Part shown: positions 11,195 to 23,188 of the stretch, piece by piece
Numbering within the stretch: the stretch's first letter is position 1
Layout of the letters: every line of letters starts with the position of its first letter
Source of the DNA: Lunularia cruciata
Lineage: Eukaryota; Streptophyta; Marchantiopsida; Lunulariales; Lunulariaceae
NCBI GenBank assembly: GCA_948567375.1
Contig: OX419756.1
Span: 51,748,552 to 51,812,551, forward strand
Reading direction: 5' to 3'
Length of the DNA: 64,000 bases
Translations under genes and position numbers: made by a program
The notes under the pieces: model-generated
Seen by the model: the letters and a program-made list of their open reading frames with translations, nothing else
What the model was told of the DNA's origin: nothing
Database searches by the model: none

Positions 11195-14100
11195 GTCTTT
11201 TGCGGTAATTGGGTAAGTAAAGTTTGTTTCGGTAGAGATACAATTCAGAATTGGTCAAATATGAAGTCAAATGTCACAAATGTGGTTCTTCTTTAGTCTC
11301 TCAAGTAGAAACTACAACCAAAAGAGAGCAACAAGCACTCAATCTTGACAACTTGTCACTAGTTTACACACTCATAATCACAACATAGCAAATTCTGTCC
11401 AAACAAATCTTTATTGTGATGATTCAAATTCTCCTAAAGATGGCATTTCATTGCAAAAAAATTTTCACCTTAGAAATGTGTTACCCCCTCCACTCAAGGC
11501 ACAACTTTCTCAATTGAAATTGCTTCACATCAACACTACGCTGCACTCACAACTGTAGAATGCTACCAATATTACAATTCCTCTTGGATCTGTCAAGGCA
11601 TTGCTCCAATTGCACTTCACTCAGGATCAAACACACAGAATGAAGATCAAGACTACGGAATCCAACATCCAACACACACTAATTTGCACTTCAAAATTCT
11701 CCACATAGTCACAAACACAAACACAATATTGATACTTGGAATCAAGCTCAAGCAATGAGCATTGAAATCAACACTTTGCTTTATCTATTCTCAAGAATTA
11801 TGAATACTAAACAACATAGGATTTCAAATACCTCCTTTAAATAGTAAAGAAATCGACAATTCCTAGCAACTTTACCGTTCTACAACAACTCTACAAACCT
11901 ACAAATCCGAAATGACAATGCACCTCTTCATATCTGCCTCTTCATATCTCAAAACTATTACTACTCCAATCCGATGTCTACTTCTTCTTTGGCTTCCAAA
12001 CCTGATGATCTTCCTATTACTTCTCCTTCTTTGGATCTATCTTCAACTACCAAATCCTTCACTATGCATTACAATTGAGGTCATGGGTAACCCTTCTATC
12101 TCTTTATCTCTTGACCCACTTTTCTCTAATGTCTCAGATGACAACTCCCAAGATACCTGCACTCCTACTTCTGCTACTTTGGACTTCTTCTCCTCCTTTA
12201 CACTATTCCTAATCCTCTCCAACTCTAAGTTCACTAAATCTAATCTGAGACTTACATTGTCTCCTACCTCCAACATCTTTCTATCTACTCTTTCCCTTAA
12301 ATGAATCAGAAGAGAGTTCATATCTACATCTTTTGCTCTCCTCTCCTAAGTTTCCTGCACAAGCAATTTCAATTCGTGCAATCTTGCTTCCTCCAACCTC
12401 CCTTTAGCCTCCATGCTCAACATAACCCGTAGTCTCCCAACAACTTCTCCTACTGATTCTGATGCATACTCTCAAGATCGCTCTACTTTCAACTCTTCTT
12501 GGTACATCTTCAACTGGTCTTTGTACTAAGCAGCAAGCATTTTCTTTTCCTCCGCATACTAAGAACTCTATAGCTCAGTGCTCCTTACCAAGTCTCTTAA
12601 TCTTTCTTCCTCTTGATGTGACACTTTCTTTGCCATGCTTGATCTTTCCTTGCTGCACTCTTCTTCAGGTCCTCTAACTCCTACTCCATTATTGCTATCA
12701 TCGCTTTCACATGAATAATTTTGATGTGAGCTTCATTGACTTCCTCTTTCATCTTTGTCAACACCATTGTCTGATCCTTCAACTCTTTGGCTTGACATTG
12801 CATCTCTCTTCCCCTCTTCTCAAAACCTTCTTGTAAATTCTCTAATGTCTTCTTCTTTAAGATTGTATCCACCCGAAGCTCCTCAACTTCTTCTTCTCTT
12901 TAGGTTACACTCTCCCGCAATCCCTTCACTTTGTCTAGAAAGTGCTTTGCCACTTGCAACTCATTCTTCACCTTCAGACAACCTTATGGGATTACCTTCT
13001 ATTGCTTCTTCAACAACTTTAACAATGGAGTCACAATCTGCATTAAATATTGTACTCCTCCAAAGTTCTCTTTGTCTTTGTACTTTGTCTCTCTTGTGGC
13101 TCCTTCTCCCAAAGTCTTGATCTTTGTAATTTTAGTGACATTGCTTCCAAGCTTCTGTCTTCCTTACCGGTTGAACTTGGTCTTGTAGGGTCTTCCATTG
13201 TTGCCTTCTTGTCTCTGCCTCCCTTGTAATCTTCCTTCTCTGGCTTTGCATCCATCTTCTCCATGACCAATGCTAAACAAGGATTATTGCTTCTCTCCAT
13301 ACGGTCAATCACTGCATAAAAGTCTTCATCTTCTTCCACTTCAGCCTATTATTGAACTTCCTCTTCACCATCACTCTCACTTCCGGATTCCCCACTTTGT
13401 AGTGTGAGCTCTGCTTCTTCTGAGCCTCCTTCTCTGGACTCTACCTCCCCTTCAGACTCTATATCCGACGTCTCTTCCTTCACCGCCTTCTTACCTCATA
13501 GACTGAGTCATTGGGTCTTCCGTTGTGTTTGAGGTAACACTACATCTTTGGGTTTAGTCTGCTTGTTTGTCTTTGGACTTCTTCCTTCAACCCTCTCAAT
13601 CTAACTTGTTATGGTCAATTGATCATTGCTGGCTTGCAGGTGTGATATGTAATGCTGCTTCTCTTCATCCGCTTCTTGTTGTAGATCAAGATGGAAATGT
13701 GACACCATGCAATGCTTCTCCTCCGCTATCAGCAAATTCAATCCAAAGTAGAAGTGTGCTGCAAACAGTGCAAAATATTGTGGAGGCAAATCAGTTCTCC
13801 AATTGATGATCATCTGCCTCATTTCTAGTGGAAGCACTTTGCCAAGTTCACCTTCACTCCGGCAAACATTTGGTGGAAAAAGACTGCCTGCTGCATGTTC
13901 ACGTATGTCGTTTGTTGGGTTTGAACATGGCCATTATTGTGCCTACAATGCTTTGTTTAATTGGGTTCCGATAGGACTCCACTTTGTAACCACTGGTAGT
14001 ATGCGGAGTGAAGAACAAATTTTGGATTTCCATAGTGTCCTTTGCAGCATCACACTTCCGATAGAAGGTGATCCTAGTTGCCTCTCTTGCTTCCTTCCCC

Positions 14101-14877
14101 AATACTAACCTCCAATCTGACTCAATCCATCAAGCCGGATTTCCTCTCTTCCCCTCGACTTTGGGGCCTTCCTCATAATTACTGGCAGCTATCTCTAGCA
14201 TGACTCTCGGGAAACTAAAATTCTAGTTCCATGCTAAAAATTTCATCCAAATTCTATTCAAGACCTTGATCCTTGCTATGACATCTGACCTCCAAATTGC
14301 AAAACTCCTCATTGCAAGTGCATTCTTGGCCTTCTTTGCCATGATTTGCTCTCTAGTTCTTCAGCATTGAAAAACTATCTCTTGTCCTGGATGCAACACT
14401 CTAACTCCTTCTGGACTTTGGAAATTTTCACTCTCAATTGGCTTCTTGATATGCATTACTGCAGGACAACTACTTAGAGGAATAGGATAATTATCTGACA
14501 TATTTGATTTCCCGTTGCAGAATTGCAATTTTATATTATCCAAAAGTGCAGTCATTCTTCAGTCAATTTCAAAATAGACTCCACTTCTTTTGCGTGTTGG
14601 CTTCCTGTCACTGTCAAGGCCTTCTTCTCCTACCCCCACCATTTCTTGAAGTGTACTTTTGATTCAGCTTTTGCTTCTCGGTCCAAAGATGCCCTTCTTT
14701 GGACTTGTCTTTTTGTAATCCCATCCGAGTACTTCCGGTTTCCCACCCCAAGTTAGCTTCTTTGGGTTTACTCCGAAGACATACTAGTCCATTCTTTCCT
14801 TTGTAATTTGGCTTTCTAACTTACTTCTTCTTCAAAACTCTAACAAAATAGAGAAAACAAAAGATGTGGGTACCACA
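11195..14877 (-). mobile_element. Family-A solo LTR 5 (full-length class, left end trimmed)
   Basis: Family-A sequence begins within TTTTGCGGTAATTGGGTAAG near 11200; the first 20-odd bases (TGTGACAACCC...) are missing or altered. The right end GGGTACCACA at 14877 is intact. LTR 3 sequence resumes afterwards. I could not identify a target duplication because the left end is damaged. The length, about 3.68 kb, fits the long class. Confidence 0.7.
12043..14600 (-). pseudogene. LTR-encoded coiled-coil protein remnant, copy in LTR 5
   Basis: The minus strand runs from the tail at 12043-12321 (KVAEVGVQVSWELSSETLEK), through coiled-coil pieces (12681-12872, ENLQEGFEKRGREMQCQAKE) and the linker at 13043-13339, to the globular block at 13601-14102 (PPQYFALFAAHFYFGLNLL, SGYKVESYRNPIKQS) and the N-terminal segment at 14361-14555 (MHIKKPIESENFQSPEGVRV). 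All segments of the family appear in order, but stops and frameshifts break them. Confidence 0.7.
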
Positions 14878-15691
14878 ACACTTATACTTCTGCATGTTTG
14901 TTTCCTATCACTCTCAAATTATTCTTCTCACAACTCAATTGTTTCTTTAATTGTACCTTCTTGACTAGTGTAACCCAAAGAAAAGTTGTTACAACTTCTT
15001 TGGATCAAGTTGAGCCTCCTAATACAAAGTCACACCTACTTTGGGCCTACCACTCTATAAGTCCAATCTGAGTACTTCCTTCTTTGGGTCAACTTCTTTG
15101 GGTCTACTTCAAATATACAATACTCTTCTTTTAATACTTTCAACACTCTTCTTTTCTTTGTCATTCGGCTGCAATTTGGTTTCAATAATATACTTCTTCT
15201 TTAAAACTCATCAAAAACAATAAATGTGGGTACCACAAGATAACTCTTCAAAGGAACAAGATAATGATTCAGTATTTCAGAATTCACTCAACAAAGTCTC
15301 AATTTTACACTTCTTTGATTCTAAGTCATTCTTCAGTCATATATCAATTGAAACTCATGCATTTTGCATGACTTATTTTTGTCACTCTCAAATTTATCCT
15401 ACTTACAAATAAGCTATTTTCAATGCCTATACCTTCTTCATTGGTTCAGCCTGAGTAAAATTTGTTAAGGTTTCTTTGGATTGAGTTGATCATTCCAATG
15501 TGAAGTATCCTTCCTTCAGGTCTACCACCCTTCCAGTTTGATCAAAGTCCTTCTTCCTCTAACACAAACTTCCTTGGGTCAGATCTAAACTCACAATTCT
15601 TCTCTTTTTTCTCCATTTGGCTTCAATTCAGCTTCAACAATACACTCCTTTAAAACTCAACACAAACCAAAAATGTGGATACTATAGAGAA

Positions 15692-16560
15692 AGGTCTTGG
15701 AAGCAATGAGTATTCTTGCCAAGCAAAGATACCATAGAGGAGAAGTGGTGGTAAGACTAGAAGAAATACCACCTATGATCACAAGGGCTCCAAGACAACC
15801 AATGATACCTCTGACCACAACACCAAGTACCTCTAATCCTATTGTCACAACTCCATCACAAAAAACCACAATCAATGATTTGGTAAAAGGGATGAGAGAC
15901 ATGCAAATCAAGTTGGCAAAGCTGGAGGAGAAATGAAGCAATTTTGAAACCAGAATTGTGACAAAGAAAGGCTATGTGCAAAGGTGCATTTGGTGTGATG
16001 GTATTGAACACACCAGGAAAGAATGTGGTGACTTTGTTGATACTAGTCAGCAAGGAGTGGTTTTTTGGAAGGATGGGAAGATTGCTTTGAAAGAGATGGG
16101 GGAAATTCTAAAAAACAATTTTGGGAAAGGGGGAATGCAATAGATGTTGGAGGATTTCCTAGCACAACAAGCTAATGCATTAGATGAAGCTGCTACATAT
16201 GGAGTGGAGGTAGTAGGGGATAGAGATGAAGCATTTGTGAAGCATGTAGATACGGGAAACATGTGGAGCAATGCTCTATGCACAATGGAGAAGGAGAACA
16301 CCACAAGAGGAGAATTACTCTAGTTGCTACTGAAATCAGGCAGGCCACTCAATGGGCTGATCTAGTGGATACTATGTTAGTTCATGGCTAGTTGGCAAGA
16401 AACCAACATGAAGCTCTCATCAAAGAAAAGCAAAGGAGAGATGACATAGAGCTTGGTGAAGAGAGAACAACTCAAAACAAACAATTGAGGGGAGATAGAC
16501 TCCATTAAGAGGGTGCTCCCTAAAGGCAAGGAGTGGTACCTTCATGAGAGGAGGTCATAG
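15692..16560 (+). pseudogene. gag fragment, right part, of Ty3/Gypsy remnant F, with zinc knuckle
   Basis: This continues the gag of 1-418 after LTR 1. Readable pieces are EAMSILAKQRYHRGEVVVRL, a Pro/Thr-rich linker, and NDLVKGMRDMQIKLAKLEEK at about 15880-15935. A CCHC zinc knuckle with spacing C-X2-C-X4-H-X4-C lies at 15985-16026 (CIWCDGIEHTRKEC). This is the nucleocapsid signature of retrotransposon Gag. Broken reading continues to roughly 16560 (...RVLPKGKEWYLHERR). Stops at about 15934 and 16141 make it non-functional. No protease follows. Confidence 0.7.
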
Positions 16561-16699
16561 AGGATACCTTGCCTTCTGATTCTATAAACAAATCTTGCCA
16601 CCCTACTTCTTGTTTTTGTTGTTGAGTTGTCTCAAGGAATTTTGTTTGTCATGAAGATGTTTTGAGTCCAATGCTTCCTTCTCTAGTTGTTTAGTAGTG

Positions 16700-16868
16700 A
16701 TCTGTTCTTCTAGCATTCTTCTATTCATGTTTCAACTTTTGTCTAGTCACCCTCTTTCATTTTGTTCTCTTGACACATACATTCATATTTGTAGGACAGC
16801 CAGCACAAAGCCCCTTCATATTCTTCCACTCCCAAGGTTTGTATCCTCAGCAATAGTGCCAAAAGTTA
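16700..16868 (-). other. Retrotransposon leader with primer binding site next to LTR 6
   Basis: Read on the minus strand, the family-A LTR end is followed by TAACTTTTGGCACTATTG and then an AGGATACAAACC block. The element-D leader at 50261-50404 has the same order. The core resembles a decayed tRNA-Asp-type primer site (TGGCGCCGTTGC) used by many plant Ty3/Gypsy elements. This is one of two LTR/leader junctions in the window showing that family A is a retrotransposon LTR. Confidence 0.5.
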
Positions 16869-17918
16869 TATTACAACCCAACAAGTTTCACTTTTGCAAT
16901 AATAGGTGAGTAATCATTTGCTCCTATAGAGATATAGATCAGAATTAACAAAATACAAAGTAAAAGATAACAATATAGTTCTCTTTATTACATCTTTAAG
17001 AAGCATCTTGCCATAATCAAGTGTCACCAAAAATCACTATTCTTCAATTACATTCCAATTTGATCTTGACTGTGATGATTCAATGCATATGAAGAAGGAT
17101 ACTTTGCTACAAAGTGACTTTGCCATGGAATTGGCTTCCATCCTTCCATCAAAGGTACAACTTCCCAATTTGAAATGACTTTGCATTAGTCGCTTATTTG
17201 CAAACACAAATGGCAAATACTACAAAAATTATAGTTCTTGTACATTTATCAAGCCATTGCTTTAGATGTGCTCCATTTAAGATCAAACACATAGAATGAA
17301 ATGCATAGTTGTAGAATCCAACATCTAATAACCTCTCAATTGCAATCTGAACTTCTTTATACACTCAAAAATGAAGATAGTTTACTAATACTTGGAATTA
17401 AGCAAAATGACAACTGCTACTCTTGCACTTTGCTTTACTCATTCTTTTACTTAAATATTGAATACATAGTGTTGCAAATATTTGCTTTAAATAGGCAAAC
17501 CACTTGGCAGTTATAAAAACTGTCTAAACTACTTGATTACTTCCTACAAATCTCTAGATACAAAGCATCACATTACAACTTTGGATCTATAACTCTAATC
17601 TAATCCAAGTACCAACTTGCCTTTGTCTTCTTCACCAAAATCAACTACAAGTGTCTTGTGCATTTTTGGCTCATTGCCTACTTCTAATATTGTTTCTTCC
17701 TCATCAGTCTGTACTAAGATTGAAGTCATAAGTGTCTTAACTATCTTCTCCTTCTCTATTCTAACTATTTCAGATGACTTAGGTAACTCATCTAAAGTCA
17801 CATGTACTCCAATCTTGACTACTTTGGATTGGGTTACTCTACTCTCACTCAAACTATGAGTGAGGTTGTCTACATCATTCTTAACTAAATCTAATTTAAG
17901 ACATATATTATATCCTAT
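16869..17918 (-). mobile_element. Family-A LTR 6, partial, old copy
   Basis: It begins TATTACAACCC at 16869, a mutated TGTGACAACCC. It runs through the conserved sense-3' part into the minus-strand tail of the internal frame (17595-17852: VTQSKVVKIGVHVTLDELPK), where LTR 7 interrupts it at 17918/17919. I did not find its remaining part. It is more diverged than other copies. Confidence 0.6.
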
Positions 17919-19834
17919 TATGAGAACCCAAAAGTATCACTTTTGCAATAATAGATCAATAATCATTTGTTCTCCCAAAGATATTGGTCAAGAATGGTCA
18001 AATACAAAGTGAAAGGTAACAATTTAGTTCTTCTTGGTTACGTCTTTAGTCTCTTGGGTAGAAACCACACCCAAAAGAGAGTAACAAGCATTCAATAGTA
18101 GTCTTGCTACAAATAAAGGTCCCTCAAAATCACAATTTCTTAGGTTCATTCCAACTTGGTCTTGATTGTTTTGATTTATTGGAGATGAAGAATGCTACTT
18201 TGCCAAGAGGTGGTTTTGCCTTGGAATTGTATTCCACTCTTCCATTGAAAGTACAACTCATACAAATTTACTTCACATCAGTCTCTTACCTGCAATCACA
18301 AATGGCAAATACTATCAACATTATAATTCTCATAGATCCGTCAAGGCATTGCCTCAAATGCTTTCTACTCAAGATCAAACACACAAAGGGAAACTCAGAT
18401 TTGTAGAATCCAGCATCTACTTAACTCTAAAATGCAATCCAAAATTCTCCACACATTCATAAAAGAAAGCACAAGAATAATTGTTGGAATGAAGCAAAAC
18501 AAAAACGGTTGGCTCAACACTTTGCTTTACTTAACTTTTTCTCAATACTAAATACATAACACTGCAAATGGCTACTTCAAATAGGAAGACCACTTGGCAG
18601 TTATAAAATTGTCTAAATTGCTTGACAACTTCCTATAAATCTCTAGATACAAAGCATCTTACTATCACTTTGGATCTCATCTACTAATAATTCAATCTAA
18701 GTACTACCTCAACTCTTCTACACCCAAGTCAACTACAAGTGTCTCATGTACTTTGGGTTCATCATCTACTTCTCTTACTAGTTCTTCTTCATCAATCTAT
18801 TAGCAATTGAAGTCGTAATTGTCCTATCGATCTTCTCCTTCTCTATCCAAACTAGTAGAGATGACTCAGATAACTCATCCAATGTTACTTGCACTCCGAT
18901 CTTGATAATTTGGGTTGAATAACTCTACTTTCACTTAGAATACAAGTAAGGTTATCTACACAAGTTCAGACTAAATCTAATCTAAGACATTTGTTATCTC
19001 CTACTACCATCAACTTTCTACCTACTCTATCTCTAAGGTGAATTAATAAAGTATTCAAATTGACATCCTTTGCTTTCCTTTTCTTGGTTTCCTATACTAG
19101 CAACTTAAGCTCATGTAGGTAGGCTTCTTCCAAATTTTCCTTAGCTCCAATATTGAGTATCACCTTCAATTGAGTTGTGACCTCACTTATTATACCCAAA
19201 TCTTCCTTAACTTAGTGTAACTTGCCATGGGTCACCTCTTCCTCCAACTTCCTCTTTGCAGCTCCTCAATATGCTTCACCTTGATCCTCTTTCTTTCCAC
19301 TTTCTCATGAGTAACTTGGGCTTCATCCTACCTCACCAATTCATTCAAATAGTGTTCTTCTCACATGTTGCTAGCAAGCTCTCTCTGCCATGCTTGATCT
19401 TTCTCTGCCACTACCTACCTTAACTCATCCAAATCTTGTTCTTGTATTTGATTTTCTGTTCTATGATGAGATAATTTAGACTAGGCATAGTCAAAATTCT
19501 TCTTTAGTTTCTTGAACTCCTTGTTTTGCTCCTTCAGCTCTTCGGCTTGGCGCTCCAAGTAACCACCACACTATTGTAAACTCTGCTACAAGTTGTTGAA
19601 GCTTTGTTTTAGGATGTGGAATCAACTCAAAGAACCTTGGCTTCCTCTTGACTCTAAGACAATCTCACTCTCATCTGTAAGATTTCTTCCCTTAACATAT
19701 TCACCAACTAAAGTCTGTTGCTTACCTTAGGATGCTCTCTCTTTGACTCTAGCATCCTCTCTTGCAAATACACCTACAAAGGATAGACCACACCCAATAG
19801 ATCATTTACCCCTAAAAAGTGTCTTTGTTTGGTC
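17919..19834 (-). mobile_element. Family-A LTR 7, partial, old copy
   Basis: It begins TATGAGAACCC inside the tail-coding part of LTR 6. It contains the usual LTR sequence, then a decayed minus-strand tail (about 18690-18980) and coiled-coil coding remnants to about 19800. Family-B LTR B1 cuts it off at 19835. Stops are dense and no ORF longer than 100 codons survives. Confidence 0.55.
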
Positions 19835-20644
19835 TTTAATACCCATTTGTACATGAATGTGCTATTGTGATATTTACTTTGGTATAATAAGTACTTGAGA
19901 GATATTATTTATATAGAGATAAAGGATGGTTCTACATTAGTGATGATTAGTTAAAGTTAGTCATAGCTAAGATAGAGTGGACCTTGCTTTAGAGGGTCAA
20001 AAAGATGAGCACCACTATTTTGGGTTCTAGTGTATTGACTTGGTATTATTCTTAGGTGTTTGGCTTTGAGGAAAGAGTTGAGAACTCTTGGACCCACAAG
20101 CCTTTTTGCTTTGGATTCTTCTATATTCCAAGGATAGCCCATGTGAAGGAATCCTTGACTTAGTGGTTGGGTCAAGATAAGACCACATGCTTAGGATAAT
20201 ATGGATATTCCCATGAGTATGGATATTCCTCTAGACTTTAGAATTTATTTGACTTTTAGCCTAGTAACTTGAGCTACTCTAGTATTTAGTAACTTTGGTG
20301 CGTAACTACTTCACAAGTATATAAACTAGAGGTAAGGAGGTAGTTATCATGCTTTCATTTGCAACTATCTCTCTCATTGAGCTCTTTAGTGAGCAATAAC
20401 TTGAATCTTGGAGTGTTAGCCTTAGGGAAGTATAATGGAGTTGGGGGTTCCTCACCTTCTAGTCCATGGTGCACTACCATAATAGCCATTGGATGTTCAT
20501 CCTAAGTGAGAGATAGGTTGGCTCACATTTTTGGTTCCGTTGCAAGGACCTCTCTAGAAAGGAAGAGAATGTTTGGTGTACAGTTCTATATAAAAAAAAT
20601 AGAGGCTATGGGAACTCACTTTGAGAGAACATAAGGAGAGGAGA
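19835..20644 (+). mobile_element. Family-B LTR (B1, 693 bp) with start of its internal region
   Basis: The LTR runs from TTTAATACCC (mutated TGTAACACCC) at 19835 to GGCTCACA at 20527. It is followed by TTTTTGGTTCCGTTGC, a primer-binding-site-like sequence matching the tRNA-Asp type used by plant Ty3/Gypsy elements. About 115 bp of internal sequence follows before a family-A LTR starts at 20645. Length and ends match the solo copy at 40369-41058. Confidence 0.65.
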
Positions 20645-22224
20645 GTATGACAACCTAGCAAGTATCACTTTTGCAATAGTTGATAGGTAATCATTTGTTT
20701 GTTCCCACTGAGATATGGGTCAATATTAGTCAAATACAAAGTAAAGTAACAAAGCAATTTTTCTTGGTTGTATCTTTAGCCTCTTGGGTAGAAACCACAC
20801 CAAGAAGAGAGTTACAAACACTCAACAATAATTCTTGTCACAATTAGAAGTCACCCAAAATCACAATTCTTCACATCCTTTCCAAATTGATATCAATTGT
20901 GATGATTCAGTTACTTCAAAGAAGGCTAATTTACCATGAAGTGACTTTGCTTTGGAATTGCAATCCACCCCCCCCCCCTCTAAAGGTACAACTTCCTTAA
21001 TCTAAATTGCTTCACATTAATCCAACATCTATGCTTACAAATGCAAAATACTACCAACACTACAATTCTGCACAGATTTTTCAAGGCATTGCTTTGCTTG
21101 CACTCCACTTTGAATCAAACATACAAAATGGAAATCAAAGCTATATAATCCAACATCTAACACACACTCCAATTGCAATTCAAACTTATTTAAACACTCA
21201 TAAACACACACCAAGGATTGATACTCAAAATTAAGCTAAAACAACAAGCACTAAATTTCAGCACTTTGCTTTACTCAACCTCAATTTTGAATACAAAACA
21301 TTACAAATGATTGCTTTAAATAGGCAGAGCACTCATCATTTAAAAAATTGCCTAAAATACTTCAATTACTACTCACAAATCTTCAAATATGAAGTAACAT
21401 CCTAGTTCTTCATATCTACCACTTCAAATCTCAAAACATATTACTCCCTAATCCTATCTGAGTACTATATTGATTTTGGCTTCTACACCCAAGTTACCTA
21501 CAAGCACCTCTTGCACCTTGGGTTCATCTACTACTTCTACAGCTTCATCTACTTCTATCATATCTTTAGTCTAAACTGGAATTGAAGTCATAGTCATTCA
21601 AACTACTTCTACTTTCTTTATCTTAACTTCTTCAATAACCTTTGATAATTCACCTAAAGTAACTGGCAATCCTACTTCAACTACTTTGCCTCAAGTTTCT
21701 ACCCTTTCCTTCAAACTACTGCAAAGCAAAACTAACTCTATTTTGACTAAATCTAATCCAAGATGCACATTGTCACCTACCTCCATCACTTTCCTATCTA
21801 CTCTATCTCTAAGACAAATCAACATATTGTTCATGTCAACATCCTTCACCTTTTTCTTCCTAGTCTCTTGCACCAACAACTTCAACTCATGCAGTCAAGA
21901 CTCCTCTAATCTTACTTTGGACTCAATGTTGAACATTGCCTTTACTCTATTTACAATCTCCTCCACTGATCCTTTCTCCTTCCTCTTTGAGGTTGGCTAC
22001 TCTTGAGTCATCCACTTCCAACAACTTCTCCTGGAGCATCTTCAACTCCTCAGCATGCTTCACCTCTAACTTCTCCTTCTCTTCAGCCTAATGCACCACT
22101 TGAGCTTCTGAGTGCTTGATCAAATCCCACAACCTCTCTTCTTCTCTTCCTTTGCTTGCCAATTCTCATTGCCAAGCCTGATCTTTCTCCGCTGCAACTG
22201 ACTTGATGGAGTTGATAGAGTATG
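20645..22224 (-). mobile_element. Family-A LTR 8, truncated
   Basis: It begins TATGACAACC at 20645. The conserved non-coding part contains a run of Cs near 20969-20979. The minus-strand tail and coiled-coil coding remnant follow at about 21480-22200; 21691-21885 reads KLLVQETRKKKVKDVDMNNM. It breaks off near 22224 at a fragment of a family-B LTR, so its other end is missing. Confidence 0.6.
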
Positions 22225-22505
22225 ATAGAGTTGGGGTTCTTTGTCTTCTTAGTCCATGGTGCGGTACCATAATAGCCATTGGAGGTTCATCTTGAGTGAG
22301 AGATAGGTTGGCTCACATTTTTGGTTCCATTGTCATGATCTCTTTAGAAGGCAAGATAATGTTCCATGTAAAATTTTATATTGAGGCTATGATAGCTTAC
22401 TTGGAGAGAACATTAGGAGAAGAGAAAGCTAAACTTATGTTAGAGAACTTGCATCCATTTGTATACTTGATAGTTTATTATGATGTTTTTGAGATGATAT
22501 TGTAT
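22225..22505 (+). mobile_element. Family-B LTR end (B2) plus start of Gag-like internal region
   Basis: The last 90-odd bp of a plus-sense family-B LTR ends GGCTCACA at 22317. The same primer-site-like TTTTTGGTTCC follows, then about 170 bp of internal sequence. That sequence reads as a short open stretch (EAMIAYLERTLGEEKAKLML), which may be the start of Gag. At 22506 it meets a family-B LTR in the opposite orientation, so two inverted pieces abut here. Confidence 0.5.
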
Positions 22506-23188
22506 TACGAGTTGGCATGTCTCTCACTCAAGATGAACCTCTAATGGCTATTATGGTAACACACAATGGACTAAGAAGGCAAATAACCCAACTCTATCAT
22601 ACTCTTCCAAGGCTAACACTCCAAGACTGAAACCGTTGCTCACTAGAGAACTCAATGAGAGAGAGATAGTTGCAAAAGAAAGGATCATGAGTACCTCCTC
22701 ACCCCTAGTTTATATACTTGTAAAATAGTTATGCACCAAGGTTACTAATTATTGGAGTAACTCAAGTTACTAGGCTAAAAGTCAAATAAAGTCAAAAAGC
22801 TAAAGGAATATCCATACTCATGAGAATATCTCCTTAGCATGTGTTCTTATCTTGACCCAACCACTAAGTCAAGAATTTCTTCACATGGGTTCTCCTTGGA
22901 CTATAAAAGAATCTAAAAAAATGGCGTGTAGGTCCAAGAGTTCTAAAGTCTTTCCTCAAAGCCAAATACCTAGGAATAAAACCAAGTTAATACACTAGAA
23001 TCCAAAATAGTGGTGCTCATTTCCTTTTCCTCTAAAGTAAAGTCTCCTCTATCTTAGTTATGACTAACTTTAGCTAATCATGACTAATGTAGAACCATCC
23101 TTTATCTCTATATAAATATTCTCTCTGAAGTACTTATAATACCAAACTAAATATCACAATAGCACATGCATACACATTTGGTGTTATA
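22506..23188 (-). mobile_element. Family-B LTR (B3), 3' LTR of the integrase-bearing copy
   Basis: On the plus strand it starts TACGAGTTGGCATG, aligning with TGTGAGCCGGCCTG of the solo copy at 40369, and ends GTGTTATA at 23188. The adjacent sequence, read on the minus strand, is CCGAGGGTAAA, a plausible polypurine tract. Integrase reading follows. This is therefore the 3' LTR of a minus-strand family-B element. Confidence 0.6.

Larger units (their letters stand above)
4707..15237 (-). mobile_element. Family-A solo LTR 3 (contains LTR 4 and LTR 5)
   Basis: It begins TGTGACAAACC at 4707 and ends GGGTACCACA at 15237. Flanks are GGGTA (4702-4706) and AGATA (15238-15242), matching at three of five positions, with both differences G to A. 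LTR 4 at 5328-8386 and LTR 5 at about 11195-14877 interrupt it; the remainder is about 3.78 kb. The boundary is supported because the reading frame of LTR 1 resumes after 15242. Confidence 0.7.
419..15686 (-). mobile_element. Family-A solo LTR 1 (contains nested LTRs 2-5)
   Basis: On the plus strand it starts TGTGACAACCC at 419 and ends at 15686 in GTGGATACTATA, a mutated form of the usual GTGGGTACCACA. A perfect 5-bp duplication GAGAA flanks it at 414-418 and 15687-15691. Removing the nested LTRs at 3670-4654 and 4707-15237 leaves about 3.74 kb, the full family-A length. No pol or second LTR belongs to this copy, so it is a solo LTR. It inserted into the gag of element F. Confidence 0.8.

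Noticed and set aside
15985-16026. CCHC motif as a host zinc-finger gene
   Set aside because: The spacing C-X2-C-X4-H-X4-C and its position after a capsid-like segment are those of retrotransposon Gag, and the frame is broken.
20969-20979. Poly-C run (also near 35137-35147) as a regulatory or telomere-like motif
   Set aside because: It lies in LTR sequence where other copies have CACCCCTCC, so simple slippage expansion explains it.
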